Made by a program: the position numbers and the translations under genes. Shown here in pieces: positions 33,069 to 45,300 of a DNA stretch of 64,000 bases. The DNA comes from Acanthamoeba lenticulata (taxonomy: Eukaryota; Discosea; Longamoebia; Acanthamoebidae). The stretch is from contig NAVB01000237.1 of the NCBI GenBank assembly GCA_002179805.1, forward strand, positions 1 through 64,000, read 5' to 3'. Below the pieces are notes generated by a model that was given only the letters and a program-made list of their open reading frames with translations, was not told the DNA's origin and ran no database searches. Each line of letters starts with the position of its first letter. Position 1 is the stretch's first letter.

Positions 33069-33504
33069 GTCGAGTGCCAACGCCGCGCAGGGCGGCCACT
33101 TGGACGTGCTTCGGTGGGCGCACGAACAGGGCGCCCCATGGGACTTGCGGACCTACACGTCTGCAGCCGCGTCCGGGCACTTGGACGTGCTCCAGTGGGC
33201 ACGCGCCCATGGCGCCCCGTGGGACGAGCACACTTGCGCCTGGGCCGCGGCGCGCGGGCACTTAGGCGTGGTCCAGCGGTTGCGTGCCAATGGCTGCCCA
33301 TGGGACTTGACTGCATGCGCCAATGCAGCCCAGGAGGGCCACGCGGACGTGCTTCAGTGGGCACTTGCCAACGGCGGCCCATGGAACGAAAGCACGAGTA
33401 GCACAAGCAGCTTCAGCACAGCAGGTCTAAAATCAAATGGTTCGCCAACTAAAGATAACAAACTAGAGAAAAGTAGTTTCTGTGAACAGTCCATAGGGAT
33501 TTAA
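33069..33504 (+). pseudogene. Ankyrin-repeat fragment, 5' truncated
   Basis: Four consecutive ankyrin units read in one frame: ANAAQGGHLDVLRWAHEQGA, WDLRTYTSAAASGHLDVLQW, WDEHTCAWAAARGHLGVVQR, and WDLTACANAAQEGHADVLQW. They are followed by a non-repeat tail (STSSTSSFSTAGLKSNG...) ending at 33504. No start codon fits: the frame begins right after an A-run that also marks the end of the karyopherin copy. It looks like an inserted or translocated piece of an ankyrin-repeat gene. Confidence 0.75.
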
Positions 33505-33564
33505 AGAAAAGGGCGCTGAGTGGATCAACCAAACAAGTTTTACGGAGAAAGGACTTTGCTTCGA

Positions 33565-36500
33565 TCAAAACCTCTTCTGCTGTGCAGTCCATAAAGAGAC
33601 CACAAGCGGGTGGCTGCTTGCCTCAATCTTGTCGCTCATCGCAGGGTCCACAAAGGAGGCCGCCACACGAGCCCACTCCTGCCCGTTTTGCGAGATGACG
33701 GTGTCTCCTTCAAGCGAGCCACATTGGGCCAGGCCCTCGAGTGTTGCCGCCACAGCTGGCCTCTGCTGTTGCAGCAACTCTTCTTCTTCGTCATTGTCGT
33801 CGTTGTCGCCGTCGCCGTCGTTGGCGCACTGGAGCCAGGAGAGTTGGCGCATGTACAAGCACAAAAGCTTGTTGGCTCGTTGGACACTCAGCCGTTGAGA
33901 TTGTTGCTGTTGCCCATCCTCCTTCTTCTCCTCGTCCTTGTGTGGCTGGACCAGCGGAAGGAACAGGTTAGGGAATCCCACCCACAAGGCCGTCTTGATC
34001 TCGTCCATTTCGGTTACGAATGTCCAAGTCGAGTTGAGGAACAGCTCACCGCAGCGGAGCTCGACTGGAACGCAAGACGCATGGTGCACGCCCAACAGCA
34101 GGATCGTGAAGCACAGCGACGACTGCGTGTGAGTGGTGATCTCGGCCTCCTTGAAGTGGTTGGTCAGGGCGTTGAGCCAGTCCAACTTGACCTCTCCCGC
34201 CAGCTTCAACGCCAGTTTGCCTGTGTGTCAGCGCCCAAGCCCGGCTGAGCTCTTCAAATTCGTGCGCACGAGAGCAGCAGCAAGGATACCCAACAACAAC
34301 AAGGGGGGGGGGGATTAAACACGCACCAAGGGCCCACACGGCGTTGTTGTCCGTTCGCTCGTTGACATAGGGCCCGGCGAAGAAGCTCACCAACATGGCT
34401 TCCAACCTCGCCGCCAGGGGCTTGGCCAGCTCGGGCTTCTTGTCTGCCAGGTCGCCTACCAGCACAAAGGCTGTGCCGCACTCTTTCTCCTGAAGCAGCA
34501 GCAGCAGCCATCAGTGGTTGCGCACAGAGCACCGATCCCATCATTGTGAGCATGATGTGCATTCCGACGACGTACGGCGCAATACTTCTCCAGCAAGCGC
34601 AGCAGCGCGTTCTCCAGCGGAACGGCCCTCACCAGCACGTCGAGGCACTGCGCCGCACCGTCGGTGACCACCAGCTCGTCAAACAGACCAAAGCAGCCTT
34701 CGGCCACTTCGCAAACCAGAGCGCGGAGCGGTTGGCTCACGCTCAGGCATTCGGTCACGGTGCGCGCCACCAGCCCGGCGAACCGCGCAAAGGCTGGCGC
34801 AAAGGCCGCTGGCACGACCAACTGCGACGTCACAGTGGACATGGTCGTGATCACGCCCTCGAGCTGCTGCAGCGTGTTTGCTTCCGCCTTCTCAAAGGCG
34901 CGGCCCTCCTTCGTGGCATCGTGCAGCAGGTGCTCAGTGAAGTCGGCCAGGCAAGCCATGAGGCGGCCGTTCTGGGCGAGGTCGGTCAGCTGGTCTCTGG
35001 CCTCCTTGACCACCACCTCGACGGCATCAAGGAACGACATTTGGCAGAGGTGGTCCTGATCGGCCACCCCACCTGAGGTGAGAATGATGTTGGCCTATGA
35101 AACGAGGCAGGTTCATGATGATGATGATCATGATGATCATGGCCACGGACGGTCCACGTACGGGGAGACTGGCACACGGCTCAGTGGTCAGATACTCGAG
35201 CAGGCGTTGGGCAGTACGCGGATGTAAAGAAGCGATGCCTTGCTCCATCATCACCGCCAGTGTGGTCAGGGACGCATGGCACACGTCGTGGTGTCGATCG
35301 CGGGCCAGCACCAAAACCGCGTTAAAGGCAGCCTCCAGGTCGAACAGGCTGTGATCGAGGTGGAATTGGTCGTAGCTGACGATCATCAAGTACTGGGTCA
35401 GGCGACTCACGGTCCAGGCCGCGATGGCACGCAACTTGGCCTGCACATGTGAAAAATAAAAGAAATATACATAAAATATACAACATAAAGATTAAAAAAT
35501 AAAATAAAAAAAAAGAAATGACGCAAGCGTGTGGAGGACGCTGGTGGACGGTATCGCACCTGAGGGGCGGCGAGCGACTGCATGACCAAGGCTAGCACAT
35601 CACGTGTCGACTTGAGGAACGGTAAGCCGGCACTGGGTGCAACAACACCCATGAGGAACACAGCGCACTCCCTGATGACCACCATCAGGGCCCCCCCCTC
35701 CCGACCAACACCCCGTGTTGTCGACAAAGACTGTGAGTGTTGGGCGGACATCGAGGCAGGTGCTGATGACAAAAAAGTGTAAGTAAAAGGGGGCGGCAGG
35801 TGAGAAGAACCGTTGACGCCATGAGTTGCCAGGCGTGGCCAGCTCAAGCGCGACACGCGAGACCTCCTCCAGCACCGATGTTGGTGCGAGACTGGCCAGG
35901 AGCTCGAGACACTGGGCTGCGGTTGAGCGCAACGTGACCTCCCGTTTATGTTCCGCTTCGTCCTCCTCGTTCATTTCCGCATTCTCTTGCCCACCCATTT
36001 GTCTTGTCTTGTCGCGCCAGGCCCTTGCGCTCAAGCGCACTGCCACGTTCACACACGCCACCATCGTCGTCATCATCATTACCATGAAAATTGCTTTTCA
36101 ACAGACACGTACAAGCTTGGCGCGTCTTGGCCTGCTCGATGCGCGCCTGAAGTTCATGGGGCAAGGCCGACAGGTGCGGCTCGCACTGGGCCAAGTGGGC
36201 CAACACGCATTCGACCGCCAGTGAGATGAGAGGCTTCACTTTGTCATCTTCTTCCTTGGGCAGCATCATGTTTGCCATCAGCACGTTGACAGCCCTGTGC
36301 CCCCCCAAATCGTCATCACGTGATCGTTCTACGATGAAGAGTGTTAAGGTATCAGAAGGGGTACGGACCTGGGCCAGAGCTCATCAGAGGGCATTTGAAG
36401 TGCAAAGGAATAATCAAGAAGCCACTTGAGGAAGATCTCTTCCGCCTCCAGCGCGATGGTCTCCTCTTCGTCCTGCACTCACCGCCACCTTGAGTTGATA

Positions 36501-37844
36501 TTCAATTTTAACAATTGAATTTTATACTTTTGTAGAGAGAAAAAAAAGATTGAATAATAGACAAAACAAGAAAAGAAGAAAGAGACGGGACAGACGACCT
36601 GCATGAGGCCAAAAAGCTGGTCCAGAGTGCTCGTGGCCACATGAGGTGGGAAGATGGCCAGGGCTTGCAAGAGCCGAAGGCGGATTCTGGTCGACGGCTC
36701 GCACGTGGCCCGAGCCACCAGCGCCTGTTCAGACAAAGTACACTACGTCTTAGCCTTGACCCTCAGGGGAGAACAACACAAGTCGCCAGACCTGGGTGAT
36801 TGACTCCATGGACACACGGTCGCAGGTCATGCTGACGGTCTCGATGGTTTGCACCATCAGATAGCGCACTTGCTCTGCTCCATGTTCCAACAATTCCATG
36901 GGCAACAGGTCGTTGGCCTGTTGTCAGTAAATGAGGTCTGTGAGCTAAGCTGTCTCACCTGAATCAATCAATCAATTTGGTACATACATCAAGTGCAACT
37001 GGCTCGAGTGACTTCAAAACGGTCCTCATGAACTTGAGCCCCGCTGCCGCCAAGCCCCACCCCAAGCGACCAGTCGTGTGGTGATCACCATAATGTACTC
37101 TCAAGGCAGGCACACACACATGTGTGAGTGAGGGAAAGCGAACCACAAATGACGTCCAAGTCTGGTAGGTCCAGCAGGGGACGCACGTGCGGCAGCATTC
37201 TTTCTACCATCCCTACTCGTGCAAACAACTTGGGTGAGACGATCAACTACACAAGGCAAGCATCAATGGTGCAGCACCCAATAATGTTGTTTCCCTGATT
37301 GACGCCGTTTGTGACCAAGGGAGCTGAGCGAGCCAGCGTCCGGTCACACGAAGGAGCAGCAGACCCAAGGCTTTTAGGTCGCGTCCTTGAGGCGAGAGCT
37401 GGTTGGCCAGCAACAAGCGGCAGGCTTGGTAAACCCTCTGCTCGATGGCCTCCAGGCGCGCGACGGTGATCGGCGACGAGAAGACGGGCTTTGATTTGCA
37501 AGTGGCGAGACCGCGCGCCACAGCAAGGAACAGCTCAGGCACTGCCGCACGCGGTGCTTGCAGGAAGTCGAGCGGGAGAGAGTCGGGCTCATCAGCATTG
37601 GTGGCTTCCATGAGCCACCAGAAGAGCAATTCGAGCCCAGCCTCCGCGCTCTGGCCAGTGGCAGCAGGAACACTTTAATTTGTGAATAATTTCGAATTAT
37701 TTCGAAAGGGGGGTTCGTACGCACCATAGTGGCGGTCACCCTGCGCTGTTGGAGCATGGCTTCGAGGGCCGGCTGTAGTGCGTCACCATTGCATTTACGC
37801 GCCAACTCCAGCAGCTCCCCGACGGTGGGCCCCTGTGCCTCCAT
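33565..37844 (-). CDS. HEAT-repeat karyopherin/importin-like protein
   Basis: From the ATG at 37844 (MEAQGPTVGELLELARKC) at least fifteen exons give a protein of roughly 1000 residues made almost entirely of paired amphipathic helices. Examples are LISLAVECVLAHLAQCEPHL, STAAQCLELLASLAP, VFLMGVVAPSAGLPFLKST, LEAAFNAVLVLARDRHHDV and RLEAMLVSFFAGPYVNERTD. The element DNNAVWALGKLALKLAGE near 34.2 kb resembles the NNATWAIGE-type HEAT repeats of importin-beta/transportin proteins. A nuclear transport or scaffold role is therefore the best guess, but no Ran-binding signature was confirmed. The last exon carries a QQQQ and an Asp/Glu-rich insertion. Its 3' end is duplicated at 32567-33060. Exons are hand-called. 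Confidence 0.6.
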
Positions 37845-37977
37845 CCTTCCTACTCTTCAAAAAAAAAAAAAAAACGAGCCGGGGCGTTCTTCGTGGAGGC
37901 AATTCGGAGTTAAACTTTTAACTGCAAAAGTTGAAGACCGTTACAACTCGAATGGTGAAAGCCCCCCACTCGGAGCA

Positions 37978-39481
37978 TCAACAGACGGTGGTTTCGGCTG
38001 CCCGCAGGTGGGCTTCGTTCAGGCCAAGCGCTTGCTGGTCGATGACGCGGAGCATGTCGGTGAGCGCGACAGCCGCGACAGGCCGCTGCATGGCGTCGGT
38101 GCACCACAAACGGTGCAGCCCATGGTCGACAAGCCGGTCGATGGCCGCGCCAAACGTGGTCGAACCCGAGCACATGACCGGCATGTCCTGCCGGGCCCGC
38201 TCGCGCAGGAAGCGGTGAACGGGAAGCAAGAGCGAGCCCAGATCTGCCGCCGCGAGGCCGCGTAGGTCGCTCACGGACAGGTTGCCCTGAAGCACGCCCG
38301 CGTCGTCGACCACAGCCACAGCCGAGACCTTGTGCTCCAGCATCTGGTGGAAGGCGTAGAAGCTGCGCGCCATCACGTTGACCGTCAGCGGCCGAGCGGA
38401 CTGCGCATGCTTGTGAAGCCCGAGCTCGGCCAAGGTCTGCAGCTCCCACCGAAGCTGGTCAGTCACAGCAGCTCGCTGGGCGGGTCACGAGGTCAAAGCA
38501 CCTTGCGCGCCAGGTCCGGGAAGGTGTCGCGTTGCAGGCGCAGCAGGCACATCAGGTCGGACTGGGACAGGAGGCACTCGGCCTTTCCGTTGTCGTCGGT
38601 CACCATCACCCGATGCACGCCTGCTTGAGCCGTACGAGGCCGTGAGTCAGACACGTCGACAAGGTCCCGGAGCTCAAATGTGCGCACCGCGCTTGAGGAG
38701 GGCAAGGAGCTCGCTCACGTGGGCCGCGCGCGGGATCGTGATGAACGGGTTCATGCCCGAGTGATCTGAGGCCGTCCGTCACCATCTCGAGTCAGTCCTT
38801 GTCGAGGAATGATGCATGAGGTGGAGGATACGGAACTGACGATGGAGACGGCCGGAATGGAGCTGATGAGGTCGCCGCCGTGCGTGGTGAGCTGGAAGAC
38901 GTCGCAGCACCAGCCGCGCCAAGTGACATGGCGGCCGTAGTGGGCTTCCTCTTTCTCGTGCCCGCCCTCAACGCACTGGTTGATTAGAAAGCTCACCACG
39001 TCGAACCTGTGCCGAACCCACGCAGAGAGAAAAGGCTAGAATTAGAAAGAGAAAAACGGAAAATAGATAAAAAAGAAGAAAGGGGTACATGTCGATCATG
39101 CCCTGGTAGCCTCCACCATCCTTCTCGAGTGGAGCTGATAGGACTTTGGTGTGGGCAAGGATCTGCGAGCCCATTTAAATGAATGAAACTATTGCATGTT
39201 CGGTGTAATGTGCGTACCCTCCATGCCTCAGCGATCGAGGCACGCGATGGGATCACCACCATGTCCACCGAGGAGCGTTTCAAGTGACGCACAACGTCTT
39301 CTACCTACGTGGTGAAGCGTCAGAGAGATTGTAGGACCACCGCACTTGACTGCCGAACCAGGAAGCGCACCTTGCCGTCGGGCGAGAACAGTGGGCACTC
39401 CTCCCTTGCGCACGTCTTCTTCGCCTTGTTCATCGTAGCCTCGTGCGATGTGATGTCTTGTGCAGGCACTTGCGTGGCCAT
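37978..39481 (-). CDS. CBS-domain protein, AMPK gamma (Snf4)-like
   Basis: From the ATG at 39481 (MATQVPAQDITSHEATMNK) about seven exons give four CBS-type motifs: VRHLKRSSVDMVVIPS with AHTKVLSAP...MIDM...DVVSFLINQ; GMNPFITIPRAAHVSELLALL with VHRVMVTDDNGKAECLLSQSDL; ARSFYAFHQMLEHKVSAVAVV with GVLQGNLSVSDLRGL; and TTFGAAIDRLVDHGLHRLW with VAAVALTDMLRVI. Two Bateman modules in this order are typical of the AMPK gamma/Snf4 family, which bind AMP/ADP/ATP and regulate the SnRK1/AMPK kinase. No catalytic domain is attached. The stop is at 37978-37980. A plain CBS-pair protein unrelated to AMPK is the alternative. Confidence 0.78.
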
Positions 39482-39833
39482 GTTGTTTGTGTGGATAGTG
39501 TTTGGGTCCTTGCCTCTCGCGAGTCTTTCTTGGTTCCTACAGCAGTGTCCGTCACAGCGCTTCAGTTCCTTATCCACGCCACAGGCGACATGGTGAACGT
39601 GCAGCAAGGCCGACAGAATCAGCCCGAAAAGGGCTGGGGAAATCGTCGTCCTGTACTTGCGGAGTTTGCTTCTCGACCAATCATGCAACGCAGTGCTGTG
39701 CCGAACCCAGCCCCTTTCCAGTGGTCGTCTCCTTGAGGGGCCAACACAGCCATGTTTGGAAAACGACTGCAAGCAGAAACAGAAGAAGAATGATTGCTTT
39801 CTTGTTTTGTTGTTGCCAATCGTTGGGTGCTTC

Positions 39834-41984
39834 TTAGGCACCAGCGTTCTTGCGGCTTGCTCCTCGGTCTGCGGTGATGCGGCCGCGCACGCGCAGAGGG
39901 AACACATGGATCCCGAGCCCGTCGGTGCCGTCGTCCGCGGCTGGCTGCCCGCCAGCAGCGACGGCGTCCTGACCCTGCAGGTGCGACCGCGAGGCAAAGG
40001 CCAGCGCGTGGCCCGGCTGCAGCGTCGCCAGCTCGAGCGCGGCGTGGTCGGAGAGCGGGAGCTTCTTGGCCAGGTAGGTGAACCAGTCGCGCGAGTGGAA
40101 GCGGTGCAGAACGGCCACGGTGACCAGCTCCAGCAGCTCAGGCGCGAGGGCCAGCGGGCTCTGGGTGCTCACGGCCAGTCGCATGCCGTCGTGCCGCATC
40201 AGCCGCGCCACGGCCACGATCGCGTCGCTCAGGCCGTCGCCCGCCACGCCATCCATAAACTTGTGGGCCTCGTCCAGCGCCAGAAGCTTGCCGCAGCCGC
40301 GCAGAGGCAGCGCCCGGTACTGCTCGGTCAGCACCTGGAAGATGCCGTTGGCCTCCTCGGCAGCCAGAAGCGGGTCGGTAAGGTCGGCGATGGCCAGCGT
40401 GCCCGGCAGGCAGCTGGCGTACAGATCGGCGCCGTCAGCTCGGATGTCGGCGTTAATGGCGCTCTCGGCCACCAGCGACTCGAGCAAAGCCATGCGCTGC
40501 TCGAGCGGGCCGCGCTGCCCGTTGAGCTTGCAGGTCTCCTTGACCTGGGCCAGGAAGTCGGCGAACGCGGGCACGACGGCGTTGCGCTGGTACCGGCGGA
40601 GGAGGTCGAGCATGGCCGCTACGTAGAGCTGGTTGTCGCCGTCCTTGATGCGCATGATGCGCTTGATATGGTCGGCCGTGAGCGTGTGCCACCTGAAGAG
40701 CAGCGGCTTGACCGTGCAGTAGTCGCCGTAGAAAGCCTTGCGCTGGCGGTAGAACGAGGGCGAGACCAGGACCACCATCTTGTCCCTCGGCAGGCACGGG
40801 GCCGCGCCACCCTGTTGCGCGGCCAGAAGGCGCTGCAGGGCCGGGTGGGGCGAGATGAGGCCCGTGGCCTCGCACACAGAGGTAACGTTCTGGTCGTAGT
40901 GCAGCACGAGCGCGCTCATCGGCGCGTGCAGCCGCACGACGTCATCCTCGAGCATGGGCACAAGGCACGACTCTAGCACGCATGCCATCGTGTGGCTCTT
41001 GCCGCCGCCCTGGACGCCCACCGTAGCCAGACAGAACGGCTCGTGCGTGTTCAGGTAGATCTCGCTGCCCGAGGCGGCCGAGTCTGCCGCGTTCCAGGCG
41101 TGGCTAGAGTTGGTCCGCTCGCCGAGCAGAGCGGCTTCGGCAAACAAGGCCGATGCGACGGCGCGGTCGGCCAGGGCGACCCCAGCTTCGAGCGCTCGGG
41201 AGCTGCGCTCCTCAAGCAGGAAGCTGCGCACTGCTCCCCGTGGTGGGACGGGTGCAGTGGGCACCACGATGGTTTCTTGACACTCCGCCATTACTGGCTT
41301 CAGTCTTCTTCGTACGTGCCGCTGGATTCTGGGAGGATCCACTTGACCAGCCTCCGGAGTGTCGATCGAGCGCGGCGTAGGCTGTAGCTGGGCGGTGGGT
41401 ATGGGGGCCAGGGAAGTAGACGGTACAGGGGCAGCAAGATTAACCTTTGGTGTGACTTCAACAATCTCGTCTTGCAAGAGCTGAGCGTAGGTGACGATGT
41501 CGATGGTGGTGTCTTCAACCGCAATCTCCGACGACGCCATGCTGGCCTGCACGGGAGCAGCGGCAGGCGCCAGTTTGTGGGCGGTAGCCGCGCGGCGAGC
41601 CGCCCTGGCGAGTGCCTTCTTCGACAATAGCAGAGGTGCCGCCGTGCTGTCCGGCCCCGTGGGACCGAACTCTTGGCGCGAGGCCCAGAAGCACGGCTGC
41701 CCATTGGCGTCTACTCCGCGCATCAGACGGGGGTCCTTCTCCATCTCGGCGAGGACCGCACGAGTGAACTCGCGCTGGGATACTCCGGCGGGCAGCTTCT
41801 TGCCCTTCTTTGTCTCCGCAAAGAGTCTGTAGACGATGAAAGGCCGCTGTTTCTTCGAGAGCATCGTAGCTGCGCGAGTAGTCCACAGTTTCACCGCAGC
41901 TGGTAACCAGTCGACGACGGGAGTAGGAGTTGTTTCGAGCATTGCTGAGCCAGCAGCACGGTGTTCAATTACGCTTGCCTGCAT
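39834..41984 (-). CDS. HerA/FtsK-like P-loop ATPase, intronless
   Basis: A single uninterrupted ORF of 716 residues. The N-terminal third has SKKQRPFIVYRLFAET and SQREFTRAVLAEMEKDPRLM (about residues 43-90) followed by a Pro/Ala-rich linker. The ATPase core has Walker A LATVGVQGGGKSHT (about residue 335), a helical insert, Walker B GKLLALDEAHKFMDG, a sensor-like LAVSTQSPLALAPELLE and AVLHRFHSRDWFTYLAKKL. This order (GxGKS, DEAH, STQ, then a partner-contact Arg) is that of HerA/VirB4-class ATPases. The biological role is unknown; DNA pumping or a viral-packaging-like function is a family-level possibility only. The lack of introns is unusual beside its intron-rich neighbours. Confidence 0.72.
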   Translation of the reverse strand: MQASVIEHRAAGSAMLETTPTPVVDWLPAAVKLWTTRAATMLSKKQRPFIVYRLFAETKKGKKLPAGVSQREFTRAVLAEMEKDPRLMRGVDANGQPCFWASRQEFGPTGPDSTAAPLLLSKKALARAARRAATAHKLAPAAAPVQASMASSEIAVEDTTIDIVTYAQLLQDEIVEVTPKVNLAAPVPSTSLAPIPTAQLQPTPRSIDTPEAGQVDPPRIQRHVRRRLKPVMAECQETIVVPTAPVPPRGAVRSFLLEERSSRALEAGVALADRAVASALFAEAALLGERTNSSHAWNAADSAASGSEIYLNTHEPFCLATVGVQGGGKSHTMACVLESCLVPMLEDDVVRLHAPMSALVLHYDQNVTSVCEATGLISPHPALQRLLAAQQGGAAPCLPRDKMVVLVSPSFYRQRKAFYGDYCTVKPLLFRWHTLTADHIKRIMRIKDGDNQLYVAAMLDLLRRYQRNAVVPAFADFLAQVKETCKLNGQRGPLEQRMALLESLVAESAINADIRADGADLYASCLPGTLAIADLTDPLLAAEEANGIFQVLTEQYRALPLRGCGKLLALDEAHKFMDGVAGDGLSDAIVAVARLMRHDGMRLAVSTQSPLALAPELLELVTVAVLHRFHSRDWFTYLAKKLPLSDHAALELATLQPGHALAFASRSHLQGQDAVAAGGQPAADDGTDGLGIHVFPLRVRGRITADRGASRKNAGA

Positions 41985-42354
41985 GGTGGTTGTGCGTGGT
42001 GGTGTGCAAGTGAATAGAAAAACAGCTTAAAAACCTGTCCTGGACAGTTGTAACAATAACCAGAAGAAAAAAAAGAGGAGAGAAATTCTTCCACCGAACA
42101 CATGGTACCAAAGTAACAAAGTGCAATGGGTGGCTGTTTATTCGGGAAATAAATAAACAATATTTATTTATTATTGCCCAAATAAACAATATTTATTTAT
42201 TATTGTTCATTTGGGCAAATAAATAAACAATAATAAATAAATAAATAAATATTCACAAATGGTGGGGTGGGTGTGGGTGCAGTGCCGTGGCTCCAGGCCA
42301 CTCACAACACCACGCCACGCCCGCCGCTGTGATAGTTTACACGAGAGAGCTGCG
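41985..42354 (-). other. AT-rich spacer with tandem and inverted repeats
   Basis: No gene. Between the receptor-kinase stop and the ATPase start lies (aataaa)n-like sequence holding a direct duplication: the unit aataaacaatatttatttat begins at about 42151 and again at 42181, spacing about 30 nt. It also holds the hairpin listed separately. Confidence 0.7.
42174..42218 (-). repeat. Inverted repeat, 18-bp arms and 9-nt loop
   Basis: Arms ttgcccaaataaacaata (42174-42191) and tattgttcatttgggcaa (42201-42218) pair with one mismatch. It could act as a 3'-end or processing structure of the upstream kinase transcript; no poly-T pattern or family supports a specific role. Confidence 0.7.
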
Positions 42355-45300
42355 CTAGCTCCTTTCCTCCTCGCCTTCGTCCTCAACTGAGTTGTTTTCC
42401 TCGAGGCACCGTCGTCGCCTCTTCTTGAGAGGCAGCGCGAAAGACGTGTACACCTCCACGCCCGCCTCGAGCTCGAGGCCTCGCGGCTGGTCGTCGTCGT
42501 CGATCTCTTCATCCTCTTCTTCCTCTTCTTTTTCTTTGTTGCTCTGCGGCTCCACTTGCGGAGCCGTCGTCTCGGCGCCGCGTCGGTCCAGTACGGGCGA
42601 GAGCTCTTGCGTGCAGGTGTAGACTTCCCACGACTCGGCTCGCGCCTGCGCGCGCCGGGCCTTGGCCTGGGCCTCCGCCTGCGCCGCTCGGCGTCGCTGC
42701 CGCAGCCAGCGGGCCGAATCCGACACGCCGCTCGCGCGCGGGCGCACCACCACGCCCGGCCGCTGGCGCGGCGTGCCGACCACCTCGCCGTTGTGCTTCA
42801 TCGCCTTCCCGCCGCCGTTGTGGTTGTGGCCTCGGCGGTCGCCCGAGCCAGAGCCCGAGCCAAAGACGAAGCCGACGCCTCCTGCTCCGGCGCTCTCGGT
42901 CTCCGAGCCGTCGGTGTCGCCGCCGGCGTCGCTGTCGGCCTCTTCTTCGTACTGGGCCAGGATAGCGTGGTAGTCGGTGAGGGTCTGCAGCACCTGCGCC
43001 ATCGTCATGCGCTGCCGCGGGTTCTCCTTCCACACGCCCTTCATGATCTTGCGCAGGACCGGGTCGCAGCCCTTTGGAATCTGCACATGAACGACGAGAG
43101 GATTGAGGATCGTCAGCGAGTGTCCCAGCGCTCAACCGCGGCTGGCCACGAGCTGCAGCGCCGGGCCGAGCCGGGCGGGGCAGGGGCGTGCCTTGAGTCG
43201 CGTGTTCTTCTGGGCGACGGCGATGATGACCTGCGACGAGTCGGTGCCGCGCCAGGGGATCTTCCGGGTGACCATCTCCCTGTTGTGTGGTGGCCGATGG
43301 GTTGGTCTCACGGCCAGCCGCCAGCAGCAGCGACAAGAGGGGACGAACCAGAGGAGGACGCCAAAGGAGAAGGCGTCGCTGGCCTCGCTGTACTCGCGCC
43401 GGACCATGGCCTCTGGCGCCATCCACTGTGCGCGCCGAGACCACGAGGCCACGAATAACACATGAGCGCCACCGGCCCGAGGAAGAGAGGGCGGGAGGGA
43501 CAAAGGGCGTACCCGGACGGGACCAAACGTGCTGGCGGTGGTGTTCCGGTCGCCCTTGAGCACACGCGCCAACCCAAAGTCGGCGATGTACACGTCTGCC
43601 GCGACGAGGCCACGACAAGTCGGTTAAAGAATGAAAAGCGACAAAAGAACGAAAGCGAAAGCACATGGTTGGCGTTCCGTACTGAAGTTGTCGCCCACCA
43701 GCACGTTCCGCGCCGCGATGTCCTGGAATTCAAAACATGCATATCGAACATCAATGAGCGTGCCTCAGATTGTTTTGTGTGCGGGAGGGGAGACGAACGC
43801 GATGGATGATGCGCTCCTGGTGAAGGTGTCGGATGCCGGCGGCGGCATCGCGCGCCATTCGGACGAGCAACACGGGGGACACCTTGACCCGCCTCTTGAC
43901 GAGCAACTCGAAGAGGGATCCCCGCGAGCAGTAGTCGGTGACGAGGGCCAGGCCGGCAAAGTGCTCCGACGGGCGGGTGATGGCCCCCACGAAGCTGATG
44001 ACGTGCGGATGATTTCCTGCGCATCGCACCCGCCAGCGTCAGTTCCCTTGGTCCCTTGGTCCCTTGGTCCCTTGTTTTTGTTTTTGTTTGATTTGATGAC
44101 GAACCGAGTTTCTCCATCATCTCGGCCTCCTTGCGGATCTCGTCGATGACGTCCTCGTTGGCTTCGGACAGCTTCACCGAGTCAAAGACCTTGACCGCAA
44201 CGGGCCCGCCGCGCCAGCAGCCCCGGTAGACCTTCCCGAAGGCGCCCACGCCGAGTATCTCGCCTGCGTGCGCGCGAGAGATTCGCCCGTTGGTCGATGT
44301 GTGTTGGTTCGAGGAGCAAAAGAGAGACCGATCAGAGAGAAAGAGTACCGAGCGAGAGGTCAGTGGGCTCGATCTCGCGGTAAATATACTTGCGCCGCTC
44401 GCTGACGTCTTCGGGGCAGCCCATTTCCTCGTCGTCCATCGGATCGAATGTGCGCCGCCGGTTCTGATACGAGTAGACGAGGAACATGGCCAGCGGGAAC
44501 TGCGCCACCACAACATTGAAATCAAAAACGCAAAATAAAATGAATTAAAATGAATATTTAAGAAAAGATGATTCAAAGTAATTCAAAAATTGAAAGCTTC
44601 GACCAAAAGGAGCACTGTGGCGTACGGCAAAGAGGAGCAGAACGAGGAGAGCCACGAGGGGCACGAGCACGCCGAGCAGGAGGTCGACGTTGAAGCCGTC
44701 CGCCGATTGGCCCGCGTTTCGCGTCGCTGTAGTCACAATTGTGAGGGGTCAGACACAACCATCCTTGGGCACGTGCTGCAGCAGAGGAGTTTGGGCGCCG
44801 CACCGTTGGCCTGCGGGTAGGTGAGGACCGGGCAGACGTGGAAGAACAGGTTCTGGGGCTCGGAGATGGTCGTTCCGTCGTCCTTGCCCACCATGAACGG
44901 CCCCAGGTAGTTGCCCTGAACGTCAAACAGCTCGATCTAGGGAGGTAGAAGACAACATCAGCCTTTCGTTGATCTCATGACGATGGCGACGAAGACGATG
45001 ACGAGGATCATATACCCGATCGTTACGCTGGGAGGTGATGAAGAGGGCGTCCCGCCGTCCATTCATGGTGCCGTTGCGGTTGCCGAACTCGAGGTCGAGA
45101 AAGTCGCTCAGCTGGAAGTCCAGCTCGCTGTAGGCCTGCTTCTCGTAGTCGAGAAAGACCTGCAAGCAAGGAGGAACGGTACATGAACGACGAGTCGGCG
45201 CGCTGGCGGCCAGCAAGCAGGCTCTCATGAAGGAGGAAGAGGAAGAGAGGAGGCAAGGCGCACGCCAGACATGTCGGGGTTGGAGAGGTTGAAGTAGAGG

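Noticed and set aside
39657..40976. Plus-strand ORF of 439 codons
   Set aside because: Antisense of the ATPase gene, whose Walker motifs mark the true frame.
39834..41984. Zot-like or toxin-related ATPase
   Set aside because: Only generic P-loop motifs are shared; the order of Walker A, DEAH and STQ fits HerA/VirB4 better.
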